A stretch of DNA of 64,000 nt, taken from NCBI RefSeq assembly GCF_042242105.1, contig NC_092012.1, forward strand, positions 3,023,970 to 3,087,969. The letters are read 5' to 3'. Below the pieces are notes generated by a model. The model worked only from the letters and a program-made list of their open reading frames with translations, was not told the DNA's origin and did not search any database. Shown here piece after piece: positions 25,501 through 36,600 of this stretch (position 1 is the stretch's first letter; each line of letters begins with the position of its first letter). Both the position numbers and the translations under genes were made by a program. This DNA is from Pempheris klunzingeri (taxonomy: Eukaryota > Chordata > Actinopteri > Acropomatiformes > Pempheridae).

Positions 25501-27734
25501 CACTGAATCAGATCCAGACAAACCATTTAAAAACACCAAAGTCACAGAATCACACTAACAAACCTAACAATACAGGCAGCGGCAGACTATCAACTACTGT
25601 GTTCTGCTACATAAAATCACTGGTTTTGTCAATGGAGCCTGGTGGCTTTAAGAAGAGCAAAGAGAGAGAGAGAGCGGCCTCAGTTCCCCATCAGAAACTA
25701 CTTCCCCCATCCACTGTAGGTAATACACTAACTGACCCCACGTTAAATATCCCCTTAAAATGTACCGTGCTCAGTGACGGCTGTCGGAGGCGTCTTCAGC
25801 ATGTGCTGCGCGAGGTCAATAAAAACCTGGTAGAGCTCGCCACGACCCAGCAAGTAGAAGTCCTTAATAATCTGGAAGGAAATCCAAACATCAGCGCTGT
25901 TAATCTTCGACTAAATTATGATCCAGAAGCAAGTGTGACTAATACAAACCTTAAGCTGTTCGAGCAGATCTGACTCCTCCACCATCAACGTCCACAGATG
26001 CTGCAGGTCAGAGAGATTGTGGCTTTGTATTTAGTCATTTTGTGCGTAGCGGCAAACCTCCAATGCTGTTCGGCTAAAAGAAGAACATAGTGCAGCAGTG
26101 GATGCGCTATGAGCTCACCTCTGCCACTGTGCTCCTGATGCGATCAATCAAATTCTCAAAATCCACCAGGCTGAAAAGAGGCTGCTGTTTGAGTCTGTGC
26201 AGCTCGGCGGCAAACATGTCCTCCTGGTGCTTCAGTATGGAGCCTAAACCAAAGAAAACAGTGTGTGTTGGACAACATTAGGCTCCACGTGCTGTACTAG
26301 GACTTCATTTTGATAGTAGCACAACAGAATACCAGCTCTAGATGGGCTGTGGTTGTGGTTCTCAAACATCTGCACAGATTCTCCAACGAAGAGGATCTTC
26401 TCAGCCACTCTGATGGGAATGTAAGAGGGCAGCACCTCCGTCCGCAGGGAGAACTGCTGCAGAGACGGAGCCAGCATGTTCTCCTCCTCGATCAGCCGCT
26501 GCACCGCAACACAAAACGACACCATCAAGACTCCATTCAAGAGCACGCGCTGAGCTCTCGTCCGGCCGGCGTGGACGTGGACGTGGATGCAGCTCTCACC
26601 AGGTCCTGTAGTTCTCTGAGCTGTTTCCCGCTCAGGCCTCCCAGCCCCAGGTCCTCCTCCTCCTCCTCCTGGTTGGCAGCGGCTCCTCCTGCACTGGGGC
26701 CCTGCTTCACGAAGAACTCCTCGCTCTGGTCCAGCAGCAGTCCGTGCAGCATCCAAGCCGCTAGCTGCTTGTACATCACACCATGGCACACAGCAAGAAT
26801 CCTGCACAGTGGAATAAAACAGCAACACAAACGTCATGAGAAAAGATAACAGGACATTACAGTTGTAGCACAGGACAATGTAGAGTGCATCTCAAACATA
26901 TTATTAAGGTTGCACAGAACATTATTTTTATATATTAAACATATAATTTCACCAGAATGGAAAATGTGTACTGAACAGGACAGAATTGGAGTGGAAGGTA
27001 GGTGAAAGTAGCTCTTTTCTTCTTGAACTGTTTGGAAGATGTTACAGGGGAGCTGCAGCACTTCATGCTAGGTGCTGTGGCGACAGAATGACTTTGAGAG
27101 GCCACAGGGAGTCAGTCAGGCTTTGAGCTGGGACACCGTTCACATGAACACACACAAACAAAAGAAGACGGGTCGAGGCCAAACGAAAAGGGAAGACTTC
27201 AAACACACATCTAAACATAAGCCACATAAACATCAACTGCCAAGGAAAGACACACGGACACATCGTGGCAACATTATGTGATTTTACAACACAGAGAAAA
27301 AAGGTTGTTGGAAGTTAAATGCTGCTAAATCGCAGAATTTAAGAAGGAAATCAAAGTTAGAAGAATAAAGAGAATAAAGAATGTAACTATTTTAACCAAT
27401 ACAGTATACAGATCCAGGATTTATCTATGTGAGACTATCAAAGAAAGATTTAAGCCTTTTTCACATTAAAAAAGAAAACATAACATTATTGCAACAAAAG
27501 GTCAATTAGAATACAAACTATTTTTAAATTTTGTGTCTCTAACAAGAGAAAATATTGTAGCATTGCTACATGGAGTCCAGTGTATAGCCCCCCCCCCCCC
27601 CCCCCCCCCAACCATGTCAACACAAGTCAGAGAGCCAACTTACTTTTCTAAGGCCATGCGAACAGGAGGAAGTCCCCCACAACTGTGCTTGTACACCGTC
27701 TCCAGGATCTGACAGCCATGGATCTAAAGCAGCG

Positions 27735-27768
<34 letters not shown>

Positions 27769-29964
27769 CAACAAGAGCACACGGCCATGAGTGGTGTTTC
27801 CCCGCTGTGACTGTGGAGGAGTACATCTACTTTTCTAGTCACTTCACGGAGCTCCCAGTGTGCTCATCAACATGTAGTGAGGCAATTCTGGCTGAATTCC
27901 TTCATTCATTTCCTTCATGCAAATATAGCCAAGAGGACGAGACATCAATAGCTCACACACCATGACATGTCGTTCCTCTGACCTAAGACAACTTTGGTCT
28001 GTTGATCCACGTGGATCTTGTTATTTTATGGTGACAACACGGGATGACGTGCAATAAGGGCTCTGCTTCGCTGTTCAACCAGCGATGTTGTGGTTCAGTT
28101 CATTCTTATTTTATCAAGGCTGTCTGCTGAGGGTTTTTTGGTTAAACAATTTGTCCCCTTCTAATCACTACCCCACCCTGAACGAGACAATCCTTACCTT
28201 CTGTGATTTTATAGTCTCTACCACCACCATCACAGAAGGAAACAGCAACTGGAACTTAATAAAGAAAAAGAACAGTGTTAGATAAACACACATGTAGACT
28301 GAAGACTTTTCTTAAGCATGTTTTTAACGGATACCAACAGAATTTTCATTCATGCTTTACCTGATCGAGCTTGTAATTCACATGAGATATTGTTAGATGT
28401 GGATCCCCAAGGAACTGAAACATACACACAAGTTGAATGAGCATCCTGTCACATGCCTCATCATCTATTCTGGTTTACTGTGCCATTATTCTACCTCCTG
28501 TTCGAGGTCCAGCAGTGCTTGTCTGTACGGCTGCAGCACGGAGTCAAGCCCTGTGCAGAAAGCCCGCAGGTAAATTCCATGGAGTCCCGTCTGGTTGGGC
28601 TGGTTTGTGTGATGTTCCTAAAGATATTTTGATGTGAAGATAAGTATTTGCTTTACTAGCAGAGAAACCCTGTCTTAGAAAGGGAATGGGAAGATACTGT
28701 TATATCTCCTGACACAAAAACACTACAGATGCAGCCAAAACACTGATTATGGACATTGTTTAAAAAGACTGAACAGTATTTCTATAATTCATCGTACAGT
28801 TTACTCACTTGTTGATGCACATGGCCGGTGTGTTGTTCTATGAACTCTGTGAAGCGAATGTAATCGGAGCCCAGTTTAGAGAGCCGGTTGAGGACACTGG
28901 TCTCACTGGGGTGAAGGAACGGCAGGTCCTGGGACACCTGTGGGTGAAACAAAGTGGTTCACGTTCAAAGATCACCACGGGGCACGAGCTAAGACTAGAC
29001 CAGCTGAGTTTAAACCTGTCGAACACTATTATTACACCCACTGTATAAGTGGCACATGCACACATAATGGTGGATGTTGTTGTGATGGGAATCAATAGTT
29101 CTGCTCCTTACAAGCAATATGAGCGACCATGGAAGGTTGTAGCCTAGATCCTTCCTTGTTATTATCATGGTGTCTCTCCTGATGTCAGGGAAGAGGAAAT
29201 AGAAACACTAGAAACAGGTGCTTTGTCCATTTACTGGATGTGACGCTTTAGTAAACTGGGTGGCTTGTTGGCACCATCGGTCTGTTGCTTTACACAGAGA
29301 GGTGTTTCTGTTGTTTAGCCTTCCCTCACTGACAGAAATGGGGTGGGCAAAATAATAGAAACACCTGCCAGTGTACCACAATCTACTGCTTGAACATGAC
29401 TCTACAGTTAAAGCTACACTTTCAACAAAAACTGGACGTTACAACCTTCATGACGGGAGAATGTATTCATTTTATTAGTCCATTCATCTGTGTGCATAAT
29501 AAATATGTATATGTATACAATAGTTAGAATTATATAAATGCTATGTAACTTCATTTTTAGCTTCTCCTAACTTGTCTGAGTATATAATAAGAGTTATTCA
29601 TTCAATTTAACTATTGAGTACAGATGTTTCCTCGTATTCATGTATTCCTGGTTATTCTGAACACAACTCTATTTGAAGAGGATATTTTGAGGGACAAACA
29701 AATGCACAAGACTGCAGTTAGGGTAACTTATGTTAGCACAAACTAAACAGACAAACAATAACATCACAATAATATCATTTCGGTGTGCTGTGTGAGTTAA
29801 ATGGTGAATAAATAACGTGAATAACGGATCAGCTAGCATATCAATGTTAAATCAGAAGCGTTGTTCCGTCAGAGTTCAGTTTTTACCTGCAAACCTGTTC
29901 GCTTGTTCCATGTGAAAATGGTCCCCGGGTATCCGCTCAGCGCCAGCAACAGCTCGTGAATCAT
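22565..29964 (-). CDS. tubgcp4: Gamma-tubulin complex component 4 (GCP4), 18 coding exons
   Basis: GCP4 is a core subunit of the gamma-tubulin ring complex that nucleates microtubules at centrosomes and spindles. Coding exons from 5' to 3' on the minus strand (higher coordinate first): 29964-29887, 28937-28809, 28617-28495, 28414-28361, 28254-28198, 27723-27644, 26801-26600, 26498-26333, 26243-26119, 26000-25950, 25871-25766, 25220-25113, 24521-24377, 24278-24101, 23232-23098, 23016-22900, 22812-22673, 22571-22565. All are GT-AG and phases close to 666 aa, one short of the human length. The start MIHELLLALSGYPG is the family N terminus. GRIP1-type segments follow (VMYKQLAAWMLHGLLLDQ, LPSYIPIRVAEKILFVGESV), then the GRIP2/gamma-tubulin-binding half (LTYKVQWPLHILFTPAVLEK, WALQMQRKHLKSSQTDAVKW). 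The last exon adds only the end of a Ser codon, Val and stop, giving a C terminus GTLGSV. Exon 6 has a (TG)n tract before its acceptor. Confidence 0.96.
25403..25654. mobile_element. MITE-like inverted repeat in a tubgcp4 intron
   Basis: Two arms of about 55 nt (25403-25459 and 25600-25654) are imperfect reverse complements that share GGAGCCTGGTGGC-type and TCCATTGACAAAA cores. Together they form a roughly 250-bp foldback element with no coding capacity, between tubgcp4 exons 11 and 12. Related sequence occurs near 50.99-51.03 kb and 57.73-57.86 kb. Confidence 0.65.
27588..27609. repeat. Poly-C tract
   Basis: Twenty-two C residues just outside tubgcp4 exon 6. On the tubgcp4 transcript this is a G run about 35 nt after the exon 6 donor. 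Confidence 0.9.
27734..27771 (-). repeat. (CA/TG)n tract near the tubgcp4 exon 6 acceptor
   Basis: On the minus strand this is (TG)n ending in GCGCTGCTTTAG directly before exon 6 (27723). Only a short pyrimidine stretch separates the repeat from the acceptor. Confidence 0.9.
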
Positions 29965-30369
29965 GTTAATTCACCTGGAGTTGAATAAAACAGAAAACGC
30001 GGTGTCGCACCGGGTCCATTCACTCACCAAAACAAACCGCCGCCCGAGCTTGTCGCAGCTTGACTACGTAACGGCGCAAAGCATCACGGGGCGTGGGGCC
30101 ATCAAACTACGCTCGCTGCGGTTCCGTTTGTTCTCGCTGATCATCAACTTTGATTTTAGAGTATCATAAACGTAACAGTGGTCATTATCAGGGGGTTTCT
30201 GGTGGCGGTAAGAGGCTTAAATGAGCTCTGCGTCGTAAATAACCAAAAGTAGCTGGCACTGCGCTTCTGGGAAATGTAGTTACTTCCGCAAAGAAGGCAG
30301 CGTCGTCGGCCTTGCGTCATCATTCGGTCATGTAGCTAGCTAGCAACACCCCACAACGGAGAGAGCCTG
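29965..30369. promoter_or_regulatory. Bidirectional promoter of tubgcp4 and cdkn2aip
   Basis: The two genes diverge from this interval. On the minus strand, 30281-30261 reads ACTACATTTCCCAGAAGCGC, a near-consensus ZNF143/Staf site. It abuts an ETS-type CGGAAGT (30282-30288). CpG-containing sequence, CGTCA elements near 30311-30320 and the absence of a TATA box fit a housekeeping two-way promoter. A likely non-coding first exon of cdkn2aip ends at 30369 (CCTG|GTATGT) and joins the coding exon whose acceptor is at 30811-30812. Confidence 0.65.
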
Positions 30370-30814
30370 GTATGTCGTAGTTACTTGTTATAATAATTAG
30401 CTAATTCACACATACCGTACAAACTATGGTTATAACCGTACTCGCATTGTCATTAAGCTCGATAGGATGATGTGATTATCTGCGCGGCTACAATTAGTCA
30501 GAGCTATCGTGACTGAGCTAGCTGTTTGGTTAACTTAACGTTAGTTGCTAAAGTCAGTTTGTCAGTGGCACCCTGTTTAAACAATAACTGGTTAGCTTAA
30601 CTGGACTACTAGCAGGAAGTTAGCAACAAAACGCTAGCTGCATGCTGTCTAAAAACACTAACCAGCTCTATTAAGTCTTCTACAGGCGTGTCAAGTTGAG
30701 TAAAACCAACTATCCTGATTCAAGCTAGCTGTACTAACTTGAGTGCCACACTAATAGATCAGCAAGTGTGTTTTTTTTCTGTGCTCTTTACATACAGTGT
30801 TTGTTATTGCAGGG

Positions 30815-32969
30815 ATGGCGGGGGAGAGGAGCGGAGAGGACATAGTTTCAGAGTACCTGGGCCAGAATCCGCAGCTGGCCGAGTGGGTCGACACTTTCAG
30901 GGGCTACTGTGAGAGCAACAAACAGTGGGTTGCTCGGAGGGAGTTCATCCTGAGGAACATGGAGGCTTTCCCCACAGTGGAGCCGGGGGTCCCCAGCAGC
31001 AGTCTGGACAGGCTGCTGTCTCTGTCCATGGTGTGGGCCAATCACATTTTCCTGGGCTGCAGGTAAGAAACACTGAAAGAGCAGAATGATGACCTCCAGA
31101 GAGCCGGGATCAAGGTGTCCACCTGTCTCTGTTCTCCTCATCCCTCAGCTATCCGCAGGCCGTTATGGACAAGATCAAGGAGATGGGTGAGGGGATAGCG
31201 GTTGAAGATCCCCCGGTTCACAAAACGACAAAAGATGGAGGCATGATCAGAGGAAAACGACAGAGCGCCACAACTGGTAATGCAATGGGCGTTTTTCTGA
31301 AAGCAGACTACTGTATTCACTTTCCACAGTGTAGATTTAGATTTCACAGCCAACACACACAGTCCAGTCCGATTTTATTTATATAGCACACAATCACAAT
31401 GTGTCTCAGAGGGCTTTACAATCTGTGCAGCATCCAACACCCTCTAACTTATATTCAGACTTCCCAAAAAACAGTTAAACTGTGGGGGAAAAAAAAGGGA
31501 AAATTAATTGTATTAAAATGATATTTAGAATATTTTGTGACCTCATATGTGCGTGTGTGTGGAGAATATATTCAAAGCAGCGTTCAGCACAAGCTAAGGC
31601 CTTTAAATTACAGCAGGACTGATGACATGTTGTCATGTTATTAATGGTTTGTGTTTGCTTTAAAGGACCAGTCTGTAGGATTTAGTTTCATCTAGGGATG
31701 AGGTTATAGATTGTAACCAGCTCGCCTCACCCCTACCTTTCCGAGTGTGTAGGAGAAGCACCCTTATATGACTTTTCTTGGGTAGTCTAGAAACGCAGCA
31801 GTGCAGCATTGTGGACTGTGTGGAAGAGCACAGGTGTTTATACACGACAGAAAACATAAAAAGATTATATATTATATTCCATTTCTGCCAATAGAGCCTC
31901 CAAAAATCCTACACACTGCACCTTTAAAACATTGTAGTTTTGTTTCTTATCATTCATATCGTTAAAAATTGCACACAATAAATGACAACATACTGTACAT
32001 AGTAATACTTTAGCTTAATAGGCTGCAGTAATTTTCTTTTGTTTGTTGATATAATCAATGAAGAGCAGCCTCAAAGTGAAAACATGCTGATTTAAACACA
32101 CATTTCCATTAGCTGGTCACCTCGAATAGCCTCTCTAAGCTACCTGAGTACCATCAAGCTATGATTATGTTGGACGGTGGGAAGGATTCGACCCCACGAA
32201 TCTTCTGTAGCTTGTTATGGACCAACAACATATTTCACTGCTCTCTTCTGTTCAGTGTAATGCTTTTTTTTCCCGTACACACTCACACCTGAGGCTGGAG
32301 TCATGGAGTTTCCTCATTAAATGCTGCTTCTTCCTCTGTGAAGTCATCACTGTCCTGCCTGTTGTGTCATCATTTGCAGAGGGCGACGCTGACAGCTGTG
32401 TGAAAAGAGCCAAATGTGGGCCTAATGAGCTTGACAGCCGACCCACGGTGAGGACAGCCACGCGGGCTGTGAGTCAGAAATCCGGACCTCTACCACAGGC
32501 TCCAGCAGAGCACCAGCCCTTCTTCAACCGCCTCTACAAGGCGGTGGCCTGGAAGCTGGTGTCGGCGGGGGGCTTCGGTCCCAACTTGGACCACTTTGAA
32601 ATACTTCGGAGCTGCGTGGAGTCGTGTAAACAGACCGTGACCTGTGTGTTTGTGCCACTGAAGGACATCGCCGGCCTCCCCGCTGCTCGCACACAGAAGG
32701 AAGGTCACGTGTGCGAGATTCGCTGTCAGTCGGTTTACATGGGGACAGGATACGGGCGCGATGAGTCAGCTGCCAAAGCCATGGCTTCCAAAGAGGCCCT
32801 AAAAGTCTTTCAGGGGCGAAAAGTGACTGTGAAGATCTGCAGACGGAGGTTCAAAGGGAAAGATGTGGAGGATTTGATGTTGTTGGACGAGCAGCCTCGG
32901 AGTCAGGGCTTTCCTCCCGCGCTCAGCTACCCTTTTCAGGACGAACAGCTGGAAGAAGGTTCCTCATAG
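30815..32969 (+). CDS. cdkn2aip: CDKN2A-interacting protein (CARF), 3 coding exons
   Basis: CARF is a nuclear regulator of the ARF-p53 pathway that binds the 5'-3' exoribonuclease XRN2. Coding exons are 30815-31062, 31149-31276 and 32380-32969, giving 321 aa with phases closing. The ATG lies 2 nt after a splice acceptor, so a 5' non-coding exon is expected. Residues about 1-115 form the XRN2-binding XTBD domain: VSEYLGQNPQLAEWV, a WVARREFILRNME core, LSMVWANHIFLGC and YPQAVMDKIKEMGEGI. Residues about 155-310 match the C-terminal dsRBD-like domain: FFNRLYKAVAWKLVSAGGF, CEIRCQSVYMGTGYG, KVTVKICRRRFKGKDVEDL. The linker between them is only about 35-40 residues, whereas human CDKN2AIP (about 580 aa) has a long Ser-rich linker. 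NKRF also has these two domains, but its similarity is weaker and it carries extra G-patch/R3H domains absent here. Confidence 0.92.
31368..31510. repeat. Teleost interspersed repeat (TTTATTTATATAGC type)
   Basis: The sequence beginning CCGATTTTATTTATATAGCA, then CACAATCACAATG and GGGCTTTACAATCTG, is a commonly seen fish interspersed repeat. It lies inside cdkn2aip intron 2 of the coding part. A related element is at 57077-57222. Confidence 0.55.
31661..31926. mobile_element. MITE, family A copy 1
   Basis: About 266 bp with inverted ends: TAAAGGACCAGTCTGTAGGA at the left and the complement of TCCTACACACTGCACCTTTA at the right. There is no coding capacity. It lies in the cdkn2aip intron. Copies of the same family, in the same orientation, lie at 52638-52995 and about 55065-55339. 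Confidence 0.75.
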
Positions 32970-34452
32970 AGCAGGAAACTTTGCTCTGCTGCTGTCGGGA
33001 GCATGGACGGGTGACATTTACTCAATAGAGCTACTGAAGAAATTCACAACCGTGTCGGGACCAGCAGCTGAGAATCCTAATTAGACTCTGGAATCACTGA
33101 GTAACTCAGAGAATTAACTATCACAGTTTAACACAATACTTTGGTATCATAACACAGGTGACACACTGTTAAACAAACATCTGGGCTCCCAAATCAACCC
33201 AGTTAATCTCAGATAATCTTACACTGGATTCACAACACTTTCAACCGCTTTCAGTTTTTACAGAGTTTTCTAGACGGTGAACAAGCGTAACAAAGTGTGT
33301 GGAGTCGGAGCACGTGCCATCAGCCAGGCAACAGGCGACAAGCTCAGCCGCCAGGAGGCAAAACACTTTAAGAATTCAAATGAAGGAAGGATGAAATGCC
33401 TCCTTGGTATTGTAGGAGAATGTATTGCATTATATTGATGTGATTATTTGTTCCAACAAAATGAAAAAATGTTTTGGCCATTAGTTCGTATTAGGAGTGG
33501 TGTGTGTGTTTTTCTTCTTTGTGCATTCCTGTCGTGACACGTTTTATTCTGGTGAATCCACTGGTGTTCAGTCACGCCTGAAGGTTGCTTTATTTTGGCC
33601 CAAACCCAAACTTAACGACGTTACTCTGTTAGTTTTGGGTTTGTTTAGATTCCGTCACAAGGAGTCACACTGACGAGCCCCCACCAGAGGAGAGGTGTTC
33701 ATACCAGCTGAGGACACAGAAAGCTGAAAGCAGACTTTTATTTTGATATTCCAGTTTTCTCAACCTTAAGTGACTGTTGGATGTTAACGTTCGTACCCTT
33801 TAATCCTCCCATTTTTCGGTTGTCTCTCTCTGTTATTGGTCGGATTCTCATTTCTAATGAACCACATGTTACCTGGCTCAAGTGAATTTGTGGCACCCTT
33901 TTTTTTTAATTATTTTTTTTAAATAGAATTTTTCTTACTTCACCAGAGTACTAAACATTTTTAAGTTGGCAAAAAAACGCTCCAAACACGAAGACCCAAG
34001 AGCCCCAGTTAGTCCAGATCTCTGTGAAACTGGGAGGAGTTCAGCTGTAATCTGCCAAGCAGTGATTTAAAGAAATGATTCCACACACTGAGATTCTGCT
34101 GTGAAAGAAATGTGACTGATGGTTTGAGTTTTTTACTACAGAATACGATATGTGGAAGGAGAAGTGAGGTGTAGTACATAAAGTCTGCTTCTTTTTATCA
34201 CACTGATTAACAACTGGCGCTGTGTTGAAAACATCAGGGTGTCACAGTGAATACAGTTCCTCTGGAAACAGTTAATTCCAGCATGTACAGTTCCACCGTG
34301 TTTGAGGGTAAAGTGCTGCTGTGATGGATGATTTCTTTTTTCTCCGGCCTCGGTTGAAGGTGAACTGGTTTGCATTAAGGCGTACGTTCCCACACTGTTC
34401 CTCCATGATGCTGTATGTTTACACCAGTGGTCCTGTTTCTATATATTTTCTA

Positions 34453-34458
34453 AATAAA
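34453..34458 (+). terminator. Candidate cdkn2aip poly(A) signal
   Basis: AATAAA about 1.5 kb after the stop codon; a second AATAAA lies at 34616-34621. The stretch between the stop (32969) and here has no other gene, so it is most simply a long 3' UTR. Earlier cleavage at a non-canonical signal cannot be excluded. Confidence 0.4.
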
Positions 34459-35266
34459 CATAATTGAACTAAGCAAAGTTAACTTTCTTTCACCCAGAAT
34501 TTTGCATGTACGGTGATTTCAGGTGGTGTCTTTGTGAAATGTAAACTGAGCTAACAGTGATTGTTTCTATCACCGACGTAATGATCTCATTTGACGAGGG
34601 GAGGTTTTGACAGTTAATAAACTACTTATTGGAATCCATACATTGAGCTGTGCCACTGTGCCTCTCATTAGTGCTAATTGGCAGAGGTTGGATGACTGGG
34701 CTCCTCATTACAGGCGGGTAAATAGATGCTAGCAGGGACGATTATGTAATTATAAAGCCTCATTTTCATTTGGCTGCTGCTGATATGAGCAGGATGCCTT
34801 TCGGCCGCATCCCCACAGCTGAGCGGGCTGCACGGGGATATCTGTCACTTCATTGGATAATCTGGACACGAGCACCGACTTGATCTGCAACGTGGTGCTG
34901 GTGATTAAAATGAGCTGCTGCAGTGGCGGGTGGACGCGTCACGCTTGGTTTTGTTTATTTCGGCGTCCTGTGTGAACATGAAATTTGGGAGTTGTTCAAA
35001 GCATGGCCCAACTAAAGGATGTCAGTCTGCAGACACAGTGTTAGAATATTCTTAGCAGCTTCTATTGCTGGTCTCAGGTGTCACCACTAGAGGGCAGCAG
35101 TGCTTACATGTGAGCTTAAACTAAAAGAACTTCAATGGTCTGTTAAACCTTTATGAACAGAAATGATCCCTTTTCACAATACTGACCGCACTCTTGCCTC
35201 ATGAAGCAGCCCCCTCTGATATTATGATCACATCATGGATAAAATAATCAGGGTCACTCTTCCTTT

Positions 35267-35649
35267 AACCCTTTCATGCATAGAGGTCACTACAGTGTGA
35301 CTGCATCGTCTCACACAGTGGGAAGCCATCGCAAGTGAAAACAAGGGAGTGAAACCAAGATGGCCGACAGACAGCCAGAAACACAAAGTTGCTCATTTTC
35401 TTTCAGTTCAAACCTTCTAGAAAAAGAAACCATGCAGGTAAGAAAAATATGGGGACATCAAGTAACATCTAAGGAGTCAAGTATTGATTTTATATTGGGA
35501 GGAAATTATGATTAACCACATGTCCACTGAATTGTACATCATGCATCAGTAGCTATATTTCATGTAAAAATATCTTTATAAAATTGGGGTTCATGCCTAA
35601 AGATGAATAAAAACACTTAGTAAAATCATAATTCAAGCATGAAAGGGTT
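35267..35649. mobile_element. MITE with AACCCTTTCATGC inverted ends
   Basis: The left end AACCCTTTCATGCA (35267-35280) is the reverse complement of the right end GCATGAAAGGGTT (35637-35649). The 383-bp interior has no coding capacity. Confidence 0.75.
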
Positions 35650-35759
35650 CATATAAAGCAGTATATTGCTGCTGAAATACAGTAAACACATCTGAAGGGT
35701 CACTGCAGCGTCCTTGGTGAGTCCTGTGACGGTTGGCCCCCTCCTCACTAATCACCACA

Positions 35760-36600
35760 GTGACGCAAGAAGAACGTTTAAGTGCCACAAGATTCCACAG
35801 AGAAGCACAAAAGTACCACAACAAGCCCAAAGTGATGCCAAAGTGCCCGAAACAAATAATCAAACTGCCCCCAGAGAACTACAAAACCAGCTCACTGCAG
35901 CTTTCTGGAACTATTAGAACAAACACAGTCTGTGCTGGACTTTGTTTGGACTCGCTGTGGTAACTTGTGGCACTTGTGCTCCTTCATGCTACTCTTTGGT
36001 TGGTTTGTGTTCGTTGAAATGAGTTCAGTAAGTTTAATGATGTTGTGTTAACACTTTGTGGTACATCAGAGCTCGTTCTGCTCAGTCTGATAGTTTATGG
36101 TAGTTTACCTACTGTTCTTCTCTCATATTTGTTAGTAGTACTTACTTGTACATTGTGGTACTTTGCAGTAAAATGTCGTGTGTTTTACTAAACCTAACAG
36201 AACTGAGTGGTATTTTTGCAGTTTATGGAACATTTTTTTGGTAGTTTTAGGTTTTCATCAGACTTTTTGGTAAACTTTGTGACGCTTACTGTTATTTTGG
36301 TACTTTGTGGTTTACTTTTGTAGTAAACTGTGGCTCTCTGTGTTTTCTGGTGATAGTTTGTTCTGATCTGGTGTAGTTTGTGGTGTTCTCTGTGGTAGTT
36401 TAAAGCTTTTATGGTTTGCTGTGGCTGCTTCTGGTTGATTCTGATGTTTTGCAGTACTTGTACACTTTCTGTTGATATTCTGCATTATACTTGGTGCACT
36501 GTGGTCCTTATGCCTCGTGTGTTCTGTGTTAGTTTACTGTAGCGCTCAGTATGGTAGTTTATGGTAGTTTATGGTACTAATGTGCTATTACTTTGTAGGA
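35760..36600. repeat. Degenerate GTGGTA/AGTTT array with an inverted leading block
   Basis: From about 35950 to 36600 the plus strand repeats variants of TTGTGGTACTTT, TGGTAGTTTA and TTGTGGCACTT. The block at 35760-35890 carries the complementary form (CACAAAAGTACCACAAC, AAGTGCCACA). This suggests a decayed tandem repeat with one inverted segment. No protein is encoded. Confidence 0.55.

Noticed and set aside
32165..32240. tRNA-like minus-strand stretch with GGGGTCGAATCC (B-box-like)
   Set aside because: No acceptor-stem pairing, A box or cloverleaf could be found around it, so it is not called a tRNA.
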